Shown here in pieces: positions 7,784 through 14,995 of a stretch of DNA of 64,000 nucleotides. The notes beneath the pieces were generated by a model, which was given only the letters and a program-made list of their open reading frames with translations, searched no databases and was not told where the DNA came from. Source of the DNA: Conyzicola lurida (GTDB taxonomy: Bacteria > Actinomycetota > Actinomycetes > Actinomycetales > Microbacteriaceae). A program made the translations under genes and the position numbers. Every line of letters begins with the position of its first letter. Positions within the stretch are counted from its first letter, which is position 1. Location of the stretch: positions 992,001 to 1,056,000 of the forward strand of contig NZ_JACHMJ010000001.1 in the NCBI RefSeq assembly GCF_014204935.1, given 5' to 3'.

Positions 7784-8572
7784 GGGGCGCGGCTCCCGAC
7801 GCATCCGCTGCAGCCAATCGGTGACGAGGGCGGAGCACAGGCCCGCCTGCTCGATGACGACGTTGTGGCCGGCCGCGTCGAGCGTGGCGTAGGTGGCGCG
7901 GGGGTAGTGGTCGATGCGGTTCCACGCGTCGGAGTAGCCGACGACGTCGTCCTGTCGGCCGGTGAGATGCAACGTCGGTTGCACGAACGGTTTGGGGTGC
8001 GCGTCTTCGGGTTCGAGGTCGAGCGCGTAGTGCGCTGCGATGCGGTCGATCGCCTGTGCGTCGGCGCCCTCGATGCCGGGCAGGATGTGCGCCAAGAACG
8101 CGCGGGCGTCGTCCGTCGATTCGACGACGGCGTCTTCGCGATACTGGTCGAGGGCTGCTCCGAGGAGCGGTTCGATGTCGGGGTCGCGGTGCAGCACGGT
8201 GCGCGGCGGTACGGTGCGTTGCGGGTGTGGGGCGACGAAGACGCCGGCCAGGGTCGCGAGCCCGAGAACCTGCGGGCGGAGTTCGTGCGCGACGTGGCGC
8301 GCGATCATGCCGCCGAACGAGTTGCCGAGGACCGCGAACGGCTCGTCGCCGAGGCGGGACGTGATTTCGGCGACGACGGCGTCCGCGACATCCTGCGTGC
8401 TCTTCATGCCTGTCGCCGGCGATCGGGTCGCACCGGGCAGATCCAGGTAGATGCGCCGCCAGTCGCCGGAACGCTCGAACGTCGGGTCGAGGGGGAGCAG
8501 GCTGCGGTGGTCGAGGCCGAAGCCGTGGAGGAGGACGAGCGGGGTGCCGGAGCCTGATTCATGTGCAAACAC
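7781..8572 (-). CDS. Alpha/beta hydrolase
   Basis: 263 residues from a GTG. The alpha/beta hydrolase core is complete: oxyanion region LLHGFG (about residues 14-19), nucleophile elbow GNSFGG with Ser85, acid in TGRQDDVVGY and catalytic His in AAGHNVV near the C-terminus. It is cytoplasmic, with no signal peptide. The substrate is unknown. It ends 9 nt upstream of the permease start on the same strand and overlaps that gene's -10 element, so the two may be transcribed together or separately. It is downstream of a small membrane protein gene (9 nt gap). Confidence 0.87.
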   Translation of the reverse strand: MFAHESGSGTPLVLLHGFGLDHRSLLPLDPTFERSGDWRRIYLDLPGATRSPATGMKSTQDVADAVVAEITSRLGDEPFAVLGNSFGGMIARHVAHELRPQVLGLATLAGVFVAPHPQRTVPPRTVLHRDPDIEPLLGAALDQYREDAVVESTDDARAFLAHILPGIEGADAQAIDRIAAHYALDLEPEDAHPKPFVQPTLHLTGRQDDVVGYSDAWNRIDHYPRATYATLDAAGHNVVIEQAGLCSALVTDWLQRMRREPRP

Positions 8573-8581
8573 GGTGCGAGG

Positions 8582-8839
8582 CTACCGGGAGGCACCGTCA
8601 TCATCCGGCCGTTCGGAGCCGGGGACGTCGCCGGAGAAGAAGGTGACGAGAATGGCCACGGTCGCGACGACGGGAAGGAACCAGAGCGCTGCCGGAAGGA
8701 ATCCGAGTCTGAACGGGCCGCGTACGCCCTCATCGGCCCACACGAGGTACCACCAGCCGTCGAGCAGGGCCGCCGGTACGAAGATGACAGCGAGCGCGAT
8801 GAGCGTGACCTTCGTCGCGTACGACCAGCGCTTCGGCAT
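8582..8839 (-). CDS. Small two-helix membrane protein, unknown function
   Basis: 85 residues with two clear transmembrane stretches (about 9-27 and 45-66) and a charged C-terminal tail. No known domain was recognised. It lies 9 nt upstream of the alpha/beta hydrolase and on the same strand, so it is probably the first gene of that short operon. A leaderless -10 element 6 nt upstream supports the start. Confidence 0.65.
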   Translation of the reverse strand: MPKRWSYATKVTLIALAVIFVPAALLDGWWYLVWADEGVRGPFRLGFLPAALWFLPVVATVAILVTFFSGDVPGSERPDDDGASR

Positions 8840-8845
8840 GGTGTG

Positions 8846-8851
8846 ACTCTA
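8846..8851 (-). promoter_or_regulatory. -10 element (TAGAGT) of a leaderless promoter
   Basis: On the minus strand TAGAGT ends 6 nt before the ATG at 8839 of the small membrane protein gene. Confidence 0.5.
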
Positions 8852-8964
8852 GCCGCGTGGGCGGTGACGGTGCCCGGTCCTCGCGCTCGGATGCGGCACG
8901 GATATCATCCGCACGGTCGGACAGGGCCGACGAGCGGATGACGCGCCCGCGGGCTCGCTGCTCC

Positions 8965-8970
8965 TAGCCT
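8965..8970 (+). promoter_or_regulatory. -10 element (TAGCCT) of a leaderless promoter
   Basis: TAGCCT ends 6 nt before the ATG at 8977 of the four-helix membrane protein. Confidence 0.5.
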
Positions 8971-8976
8971 CGGAAC

Positions 8977-9585
8977 ATGACGGACAACAGCTCGGCGCAA
9001 CCGGTGGTGACGGCCGCGCGAGACATCGGGTTCCGTTTCGTCCTCAGCGCGGCCTTCGCCGTCCTCACCCTGTCGGGCGGGTACTTCCTCAGTTGGATGG
9101 GCTCGCGAAGTGCCAACCAGTTCGTCCTGGTGGACGGTTCCGGTGACGAGGGAGCGCAACTCGGCGTCGCCTTCGGAGTGCTCACGGGTGTTCTGGTTTT
9201 CGGAACGGGAATGCTCTGCTTCATCCGGGTGGACACCTACCGCTACGCGATTCCCGGGTGGGTCGCACAGATCGTGGTTATAGCGCTCGGTTTGTTCTCC
9301 CTGCTCCTTGGCTTCCTCTTCGGACTCGGAGGACTGGCAGGGCCGCCCGCGGACCAGAGCTGGCAGGCGGAGTACGCGCGTTCCCTGCGGGGATGGCTGC
9401 CGCAGTTCCCGCTTCTCGGAGTGGTCGCGATGGTCGAGACCGCTCTGATCTTCCGCACCCTGCGGCTGGAAGGGCGGACGCCGGGATGGCGCGTGCCGCT
9501 GGTCTTCGCCGCGGTGATTATCGCCGCAGTGGTGGTGCTCGTCGGCATCGCGTGGGGGATTTCACCTCGAAGTGTGGGCACTTAG
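8977..9585 (+). CDS. Four-helix membrane protein, unknown function
   Basis: 202 residues with four hydrophobic helices (about 21-40, 58-78, 90-115 with a Gly-rich turn, and 172-193) and soluble loops between them. It has no recognisable domain. The start is supported by a leaderless -10 element. It precedes the sigma-factor locus but is separated from it by about 60 to 250 nt, depending on whether the small reading frames there are real, so a functional link is open. Confidence 0.65.
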   Translation: MTDNSSAQPVVTAARDIGFRFVLSAAFAVLTLSGGYFLSWMGSRSANQFVLVDGSGDEGAQLGVAFGVLTGVLVFGTGMLCFIRVDTYRYAIPGWVAQIVVIALGLFSLLLGFLFGLGGLAGPPADQSWQAEYARSLRGWLPQFPLLGVVAMVETALIFRTLRLEGRTPGWRVPLVFAAVIIAAVVVLVGIAWGISPRSVGT

Positions 9586-9647
9586 GACGTTTCTTGGTGT
9601 GCCGGACATGTACGTAGTACGTGGCCGCAATCGACCGAACGGACAGC

Positions 9648-9755
9648 ATGCCAACCTCGACCGACACCACCCTGTTGAGCATCGACGAATACTCGACGGT
9701 TTCCGTCGACATGACCCATATACTCGTCGCGATGCTGGAGGGGCGTTCCGAATGA
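9648..9755 (+). CDS. Possible small ORF upstream of the sigma-factor operon (35 aa)
   Basis: A 35-codon frame beginning MPTSTDTTLLSIDEYSTV. Its stop overlaps the next start in an ATGA arrangement, which is typical of translational coupling. The ribosome-binding site is weak. It has no known domain and could equally be a leader peptide or a remnant of a longer gene. It is reported because it would be the first of a chain of overlapping starts leading to the sigma factor. Confidence 0.3.
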   Translation: MPTSTDTTLLSIDEYSTVSVDMTHILVAMLEGRSE

Positions 9756-9835
9756 CCGTCCGACGTACTCTCGCGGCGCCGAACATTCTCGGACTCGACG
9801 GCACACTCATGTGCCATCCCGAGGTGTCGAAGTGA
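9752..9835 (+). CDS. Possible small ORF coupled to the membrane protein gene (27 aa)
   Basis: A 27-codon frame preceded by a strong GGAGGGG ribosome-binding site 8 nt upstream. Its start overlaps the previous stop (ATGA) and its stop overlaps the next ATG (TGATG at 9833-9837). The good ribosome-binding site argues for translation. The peptide itself shows nothing recognisable. Confidence 0.35.
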   Translation: MTVRRTLAAPNILGLDGTLMCHPEVSK

Positions 9836-10452
9836 TGCCGCCCGAGTCGATGCTCCGCGACGCGCTCCGCGAGCCAGTAAGTACGGTCGTGCATCAGGCG
9901 CTGATGGACGCTTCCGCTGAGGCCGAAGTCATGGCCGGTCGTGGCCGGGGCGGTCTGCTGTTTCGACGTCTGAGCCGCCGGGCGGCGGCCGTGATCGCCG
10001 CAGTCACCCTATCCAGTGCCGTGGTCGCAGCGGCCGCCATCCCGTTTGCCCTGGACGTGCTCTTCCCGCCTCCGGTGTCGACGTCGTTCACCTTCGAATC
10101 CGGAGTCGTCTGCGACATCGACATCAAGGTGACCCCGGACTTCGCGTCGAACAGACATCCCGAGGCGTCAATGGATGTGGCACAGAGATTCGTCAGATCT
10201 CTCGACATTGCTGCACTGCCGATCCAACACGCGATCGACCATCCTTCCGGAGAACGGTCAGCCATGGCCCTCGCGGAAGAAGCAGCGAAGGCTGCTCGAG
10301 AAGCGGCCGGATTGCCGGAACCCACCCCGGACCCGCACTGGGCCGAGGCCGAAGCTGTCTCCAGCGCTGTCACGGCAGCGATCAGGGCGGAACTGGCGGA
10401 CAAAGGCATGGAATACGGCGTCTCCATCGAGACGGGGACCCAATGCAGGTAG
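9835..10452 (+). CDS. Single-pass membrane protein preceding an ECF sigma factor; possible anti-sigma-like partner
   Basis: 205 residues from ATG 9835, with GAGGTG 8 nt upstream; a longer reading from GTG 9811 is possible. A cytoplasmic N-terminus of about 50 residues with a basic patch (FRRLSRRAA) is followed by one transmembrane helix (about 52-74) and an extracytoplasmic domain with two cysteines (near VVCDID and at the C-terminal QCR). The gene overlaps the sigma-factor start by 10 nt. The topology matches membrane anti-sigma factors, but no ZAS/HxxxCxxC motif is present and the order (membrane protein first) is the reverse of the usual one. The role is therefore inferred from context only. 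Confidence 0.65.
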   Translation: MPPESMLRDALREPVSTVVHQALMDASAEAEVMAGRGRGGLLFRRLSRRAAAVIAAVTLSSAVVAAAAIPFALDVLFPPPVSTSFTFESGVVCDIDIKVTPDFASNRHPEASMDVAQRFVRSLDIAALPIQHAIDHPSGERSAMALAEEAAKAAREAAGLPEPTPDPHWAEAEAVSSAVTAAIRAELADKGMEYGVSIETGTQCR

Positions 10453-10985
10453 GCCTGCGGGAACGGATCAGCGCGCTCACCGAGACGAATGTGGACGACC
10501 TGTTCTCCTACTTCGCTCGCCGAGTAACTCCGCGCGATGAGGCGGCGGACCTCGTAGGGGAGACGATGCTCGTCGTCTGGCGGAGGGCCGGAGACGCGCC
10601 GACTGACGATCTCCGGGCGCGCATGTGGATTTTCGGCATAGCCCGGCACGTCTTGATGAACCACGAGAGAGGTCGTCGGCGGCGGATCGTGCTTACCAGC
10701 AGGATCCGTGACGACATCGTGGCCGGCACGACTTCGCCCGATGCCGACGGCGAATCCGTCGAACTGCGGCTCGCTATCCGCCGACTCCCGCCGAAGCAGA
10801 GAGAGGTCATTTTCCTCGTCTACGGAGAAGGCTTCACGCTCGTCGAAGCCGGCAAGATCATGAACGTGTCAGCGTCCACAACACGATCTCGCCACTCATA
10901 TGCCCTGAGCGCGCTCAGGTCCCACCTGAGCCCGGTCGATGGCATCGATCACGCCCTCTCGTCCGCGACCGTCGTCGAGGGCTGA
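10443..10985 (+). CDS. ECF-type RNA polymerase sigma factor (sigma-70 family)
   Basis: 180 residues. Region 2 occupies about residues 15-80 (DLFSYFARRVTPRDEAADL, then ETMLVVWRRAGD with the conserved W), and region 4 about 112-160 (LPPKQREVIFLVYGEGFTLVEAG and a helix-turn-helix recognition helix). ECF sigma factors direct polymerase to stress or surface-signal regulons. The start overlaps the end of the upstream membrane protein gene, so translation is coupled and the pair probably forms a regulatory unit. No separate anti-sigma gene follows. Confidence 0.88.
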   Translation: MQVGLRERISALTETNVDDLFSYFARRVTPRDEAADLVGETMLVVWRRAGDAPTDDLRARMWIFGIARHVLMNHERGRRRRIVLTSRIRDDIVAGTTSPDADGESVELRLAIRRLPPKQREVIFLVYGEGFTLVEAGKIMNVSASTTRSRHSYALSALRSHLSPVDGIDHALSSATVVEG

Positions 10986-11086
10986 ACTCCACGCGTTGGT
11001 CTAGTATCCGCTGCGCAGGTGACTACTTCCTGCTGCCAGACCCAACCCCGCACCGATCGCGTGGACGGGTGGGTTCGGGATATCAC

Positions 11087-11159
11087 CAGGCCCAACCCGC
11101 GAGAGATGTATGGTACCGCCCGGCAGATTCGAACTGCCGCCCCTGCTTCCGGAGGGCGG
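11087..11159 (-). repeat. 3' tRNA-Arg fragment and flank: distal att-like copy
   Basis: These 73 bp resemble 18030-18102, the 3' part and downstream flank of the intact tRNA-Arg(CCG) gene. The best part, 11122-11159, matches 18065-18102 at 36 of 38 bases. It includes the T-arm, the variable region and the anticodon-loop sequence, and an ACCA end is still present at 11111-11114. The 5' half of the tRNA is missing, so no cloverleaf can form. A 3' tRNA fragment in the same orientation as an intact copy 7 kb away is the classic trace of integration at a tRNA 3' end. Confidence 0.7.
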
Positions 11160-11468
11160 AAGGAGCCCCTGAAATGGTGCCATTCACTGGCAACTTCCGC
11201 GTGAATTCAGTCTTTTCGGGTCATCCTGGATCGCTTCGAATCGGATCGTTTTCCGCGAAGTGTTGCCATTCTGTTGCCACGGCTGAGTCATCTGTCCCGC
11301 CCTCGCGTTGCCGGATCGAGCTCTGCGCCAGCCGAAACGGGATATGCAACTAAACCTCGCTGCGCGGACGGTGAAGTTCGTGGAGTCAGGTGCCCGCTGG
11401 ACGATCGCCTATCGGGCACTCGCTTTGGCTAGTTGCGAGACCGCGAAGCCAGTGTTGATCGCGAGCCG
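11160..11468. other. Non-coding left end of the island
   Basis: Together with 10986-11086 this makes a gene-free stretch of about 480 bp around the tRNA fragment. No convincing gene was seen. Two direct copies of TGTTGCCA lie at 11261-11268 and 11272-11279, 11 bp apart, close to the tRNA fragment. Such repeats near att sites sometimes serve as integrase arm sites, but that is speculative here. Confidence 0.45.
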
Positions 11469-12416
11469 TTAGAACACCAACACGGGACGGCCCCGTACTC
11501 CGCCTTCCTCGACGAGTCGTTGGGCTTCGACGACCTGTTCGAGCGGGTAGGTGCCGGCGACGCGGAGCGTGAGCGCTCCGGACTCGGCCTGGTCGCGCAA
11601 TCGCGTGAGGGCTGCTGTGTCCCGGATGCGGTCGTAGACGAAGACGGGGAACCAGCGGACACCCCGGTCGGTGTCGCCGGAGAATCCCTTGAAGGTGGCG
11701 ATGGCGCCGCCGTCGCGCACCGCGGCGGCGATCGAGTCGCCGACTGATCCGCCGTCGATGACACCATCCACGCCCTCGGGGAGGAGCTGGCGAACGGCGG
11801 CGGGGAATTCGGTTCCTCGCGGGAGTACGTGATCGGCTCCTAGGCTCTTGACCAGGTCGCGATCTTTCTCTGCTGCGTCGGCGATGACTGTTGCGCCGGC
11901 CGCTTTCGCCAATTGGACCGCGTATCCGCCGATTCCGCCGGCCGCGCCGGTCACTGCGATAGTTGCTCCGGGAGTCAGCGCCAGCGCGTCCATACCCATC
12001 TGTGCGGTCAGAGCGCTCATCAGCAGGGTCGACGCTGCCGTGAGGTCGATTCCCTTCGGTGCGAGGACGACCGATTCCGCCGGGACGACGACGTACTGCG
12101 CCTGCCCGCCAAGATTCAGCTTCGGCTCTGTGATGGCGATCGCTTCGACGTCAACGCGCAGCTCGGGGCGCACGCCGTCGCCGACCTCATCGATCGTGCC
12201 GGCGATTTCCCACCCGACCACATACACGTCAGACGGCGGGTTCGATTCCGGGTCGTACTGGGCAGAGAGGCCCTTACGGATGTTGGCGTCGGCCGGGTGC
12301 ACGGCAGCGGAGGCCACCTTGATCCGCACTTGCCCGGGGCCGGCATGAGGTTCGGGCAGCTCCAGCACGCGCATGACCTCGCGGCCACCGAATTCGGTGA
12401 ACCCTACGGCCTTCAT
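11469..12416 (-). CDS. NADP-dependent quinone oxidoreductase-like (MDR superfamily) protein
   Basis: 315 residues, a zinc-free medium-chain dehydrogenase/reductase. The N-terminal GroES-like half starts [21 protein letters not shown], and the Rossmann half carries [15 protein letters not shown] for NADP(H) binding (about residues 155-170). It likely reduces quinones or enals. Its start overlaps the stop of the upstream NmrA-family gene in a 4-nt ATGA arrangement, so the two are translationally coupled. Both are divergent from a TetR regulator that probably controls them. Confidence 0.87.
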   Translation of the reverse strand: MKAVGFTEFGGREVMRVLELPEPHAGPGQVRIKVASAAVHPADANIRKGLSAQYDPESNPPSDVYVVGWEIAGTIDEVGDGVRPELRVDVEAIAITEPKLNLGGQAQYVVVPAESVVLAPKGIDLTAASTLLMSALTAQMGMDALALTPGATIAVTGAAGGIGGYAVQLAKAAGATVIADAAEKDRDLVKSLGADHVLPRGTEFPAAVRQLLPEGVDGVIDGGSVGDSIAAAVRDGGAIATFKGFSGDTDRGVRWFPVFVYDRIRDTAALTRLRDQAESGALTLRVAGTYPLEQVVEAQRLVEEGGVRGRPVLVF

Positions 12417-13330
12417 CGCGCGCCCTCGCTCTCAGCACCCGCGAGCCGCCAGTCTTGTCGTGCAGACCACTGTTTCAGAGTCGTGGTGCTCAGCCCGTAA
12501 TGCGCGGCATGGTGAGGACGCGCCGGGTAGCCGACAACGTCGTCCCAGTGTCGGCCTTCCGCATAGTGCGTCCCGGTGACCTGCTCCCACTCCTCGGGAG
12601 CGTGGAAGACGGCCGTGATCTGTCGGTTCGCGGCCGCGGAGACAATCTCTGCAATCTCGCGAAAAGTGAGCACGTCGCCGGCGAACTCGATCTCGGCCTC
12701 GTGGAACGTGTCGGGGTCGGCAACGGCGGCCGCGACGGCAGCCCCTAGGTCTTCCGCATTGATCAGAGCCATCGCGGTCTGCGGTCCTGTGGCCGTCATG
12801 AGTTTTCCCTCGGGAAGGTCGGGGAACATGTCGAGGCGTTTCCCGGGGAGCACGTTGTCCATGTACCAGGCCGGCTTGAAGATCGTCCAGCGGTCGATGC
12901 CCGACTGGCGTACCGCGTCCTCCGCTCCCTCTTTGTTGTCCCAGTACGCCCGGAACAGCCCGTCCTGCCGGTAATCCGGGTAGCGGCTACGCCACCCGGT
13001 GCCCGATACGGACGTGTGGATGAGCTGGGAGACGCCGGCTCGCTTGGCTGCCGTCGCGATGTTCCGGGCCTGTTCCTGCTCGGAGTCGCCGTACAACTGC
13101 ACGGAGAACACCGCGTCATGCCCGGCGCTGGCCGCTTCCAGGGACGCCAGGTCATCGAGGTTCCCGGCCGCCAATTCGACGCCCTGCTGCGTGAGCGCGC
13201 GGGCGGGCGCTGATTCGGGATTGCGCACGAACCCCGTCACTGAGTGGCCGCCGCGCAGGAGTGCTTGAACAACCGCACCACCTTGCATACCCGTGGCTCC
13301 GGTTACCAGCACCTTCTTGAACCTCACCAT
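12413..13330 (-). CDS. NmrA family NAD(P)-binding protein
   Basis: 305 residues with an N-terminal Rossmann motif [17 protein letters not shown] (about 9-25) and the atypical-SDR layout of the NmrA/HSCARG group, which includes redox-sensing regulators and reductases. A GGAGA ribosome-binding site is placed correctly before ATG 13330. The Tyr-x-x-x-Lys catalytic motif of classical SDRs is not evident, as is normal for this group. It is the first gene of a two-gene operon with the quinone oxidoreductase, divergent from tetR; a role in electrophile or redox stress is a reasonable inference. Confidence 0.85.
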   Translation of the reverse strand: MVRFKKVLVTGATGMQGGAVVQALLRGGHSVTGFVRNPESAPARALTQQGVELAAGNLDDLASLEAASAGHDAVFSVQLYGDSEQEQARNIATAAKRAGVSQLIHTSVSGTGWRSRYPDYRQDGLFRAYWDNKEGAEDAVRQSGIDRWTIFKPAWYMDNVLPGKRLDMFPDLPEGKLMTATGPQTAMALINAEDLGAAVAAAVADPDTFHEAEIEFAGDVLTFREIAEIVSAAANRQITAVFHAPEEWEQVTGTHYAEGRHWDDVVGYPARPHHAAHYGLSTTTLKQWSARQDWRLAGAESEGAR

Positions 13331-13387
13331 CGTGTCTCCTTCATGAGTGGACGCACATCGGAAGTGCGCGAGAAACTGATACTATAC

Positions 13388-13414
13388 CGTATCGAAACAA
13401 GATCGTATCGAAAC
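13388..13414. promoter_or_regulatory. Direct-repeat operator between nmrA-like and tetR genes
   Basis: Two identical 11-bp copies of CGTATCGAAAC lie at 13388-13398 and 13404-13414, spaced exactly 16 bp apart. A partly symmetric GATAC...GTATC element overlaps the first copy, together with a minus-strand -10-like TATAGT at 13381-13386. This is the best candidate for TetR binding sites controlling the divergent operon. Confidence 0.55.
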
Positions 13415-13482
13415 GGGATAGCTTCACCCAGATCACATTTCGGACGACCGCCCGACACCCCACCGGTATTCTGGAGAACACC

Positions 13483-14091
13483 ATGACTGTCGATTCCCCA
13501 GCCTCGCTGCGCCAGCGCCCCGCCGGCAACGTAGGACGCACGCGAGACCTCGGGCGCGATACAAGGATCCTCGACGCCGCCCTCGACCTGATTAGCGAGC
13601 AAGGCCCCGGGGCGATCAGCATGGAAGCGATCGCCGCTCGCGCCGGCGTCGGCAAGTCCACCGTCTACCGCCGCTGGGGAAACCTCCCCGACCTGCTGGC
13701 CGACGCAGTCGATACGATCACCTTCGCCAGCGTTCCCACTGCGACGGGAAACGTCCGCGATGATCTCCTAGAGGGCATCATCGCGGCGTCGGGGTGCATG
13801 GACCCGCGCCGCCAGCGCATTATCAGCGCCCTTCTGAGTGCCGGCATCGATCAGACCGAACTCGTCAGAGCACTGCGAAACCGATTCATCGACGCGACCG
13901 CAGCAGCGATGAGGGTGGCCGTTCCCGAACGGGCTGACCCCGAGTGGCCGATAGGGTCAATTGAGCTCGCCGCCGTCATCGGGCTCCTGACCGGCCTGCC
14001 CCACATCACCGGCCATCCCATCGATCGCGCCGACTTCGAGCGCATCGTCGACGAGGCCCTGCTCCCTTTGCTGGCGCGCCACTCCCGCTAG
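13483..14091 (+). CDS. TetR/AcrR family transcriptional regulator
   Basis: 202 residues. The DNA-binding domain is typical (about residues 26-72): ILDAALDLISEQGPGAISMEAIAARAGVGKSTVYRRWG was read as helix-turn-helix with the conserved VGKSTVYRRW recognition segment. The C-terminal ligand domain is unassigned. It is divergent from the NmrA/oxidoreductase operon with 150 bp between, containing the direct repeats described. Probably a repressor released by an electrophile or similar compound; the inducer is unknown. Confidence 0.9.
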   Translation: MTVDSPASLRQRPAGNVGRTRDLGRDTRILDAALDLISEQGPGAISMEAIAARAGVGKSTVYRRWGNLPDLLADAVDTITFASVPTATGNVRDDLLEGIIAASGCMDPRRQRIISALLSAGIDQTELVRALRNRFIDATAAAMRVAVPERADPEWPIGSIELAAVIGLLTGLPHITGHPIDRADFERIVDEALLPLLARHSR

Positions 14092-14191
14092 GGTGCTAGC
14101 TCGCGGCATACGACCGAGAACAGAATGATCGCGAACGGCAACGGCCTCTCGATCGCGCGGGGACTGTCTGTTTGAGGGTCCCTGAACGGGT

Positions 14192-14783
14192 CTATTTCCC
14201 GGCCTTCGCGCCTTCCTGCCGCTGGACTGTTCGATAGACAGTTGACCGGGCGACGTTGAATAGTTCGGCCAACTCTGCCGTCGTGTGCGTCCCTGCTCGG
14301 TAGACCTCCATCAGGTGCCGCTGCTGTGGCAGAGACAGCTTGGGTTGCTTTCCGCGAAGCTGGCCCTTCGCCTTGGCGATCGCCATGCCTTCCCGCGTTA
14401 GCGATCGAATGAGGTCGGACTCGAACTCGGCGACCATTGCGAGCACGTTGAACAGCAAGCGGCCGACCGGGTCTTTCGGGTCGTGGACCGAGCCGCCGAT
14501 GCTCAGCTTCACCCCCTTTGAGGGTGAGTTCGTCGACGATGTCGCTCGCATCGCGGAGGGACCGTGCCAAGCGGTCGAGCTTGGCAACGACGAGCGTGTC
14601 GCCAGTGCGACACGAGGCAAGCGCGACCCGCAGTCCAGGGCGTTCTCGATTGGTGCCAGTCAGGCCGTGATTGGTGTAGATGTGACTGGGGTCGACTCCA
14701 AGCTTCGCAAGAGCGAGTCGTTGGGCGGTGAGATCTTGATCAGCTGTGGACACGCGTGCGTATCCGATTAGTAGTTCATTCAT
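14192..14783 (-). pseudogene. Serine recombinase (resolvase/invertase family), frameshifted
   Basis: Read in one frame the N-terminus is intact: LLIGYARVSTADQDLTAQR with the catalytic Ser of ARVST, and VAKLDRLARSLRD with the conserved Arg pair. After TLKG the frame leaves the family. Removing one G from the five-G run complementary to 14512-14516 restores VKLSIGG, then DPVGRLLFNVLAMVAEFESDL and a C-terminal helix-turn-helix (TTAELAELFNVARSTVYR). The repaired product would be about 196 residues, full length for the family. Either the gene is dead, or the run is a sequencing error or slippage site. It may be a relic of the mobile element that brought the island. Confidence 0.8.
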
Positions 14784-14995
14784 GCCCGCAATCTCGTCCG
14801 CTTACGTCACCGAAACAACCACCGACCCCAACCGCCCTAGTCTCGGATCGGGATCCCTCAGCGCGCAGGAGACCTGTCGGCTCCGCGGTTCCGGCAAATC
14901 CGCTGAATGCAGGGCGCATCCTCACGCGATGGATGACGCAGTGGCCACCCCGTCAGGGTGACCTATTTAGGTTTCATGTCGGTGATTGTGAGGGT
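14784..14995. other. Intergenic region between recombinase relic and DUF1254 gene
   Basis: 212 bp upstream of both divergent genes. A small hairpin, CACCC-CGTCA-GGGTG (14946-14960), precedes an AT-richer patch (TATTTAG) that may hold the promoter of the DUF1254 gene. No paired inverted repeats typical of a resolvase res site were seen. Confidence 0.35.

Noticed and set aside
11111-11185. A second functional tRNA-Arg
   Set aside because: Only the 3' half matches; the 5' half cannot form acceptor or D stems, so it is a fragment rather than a gene.
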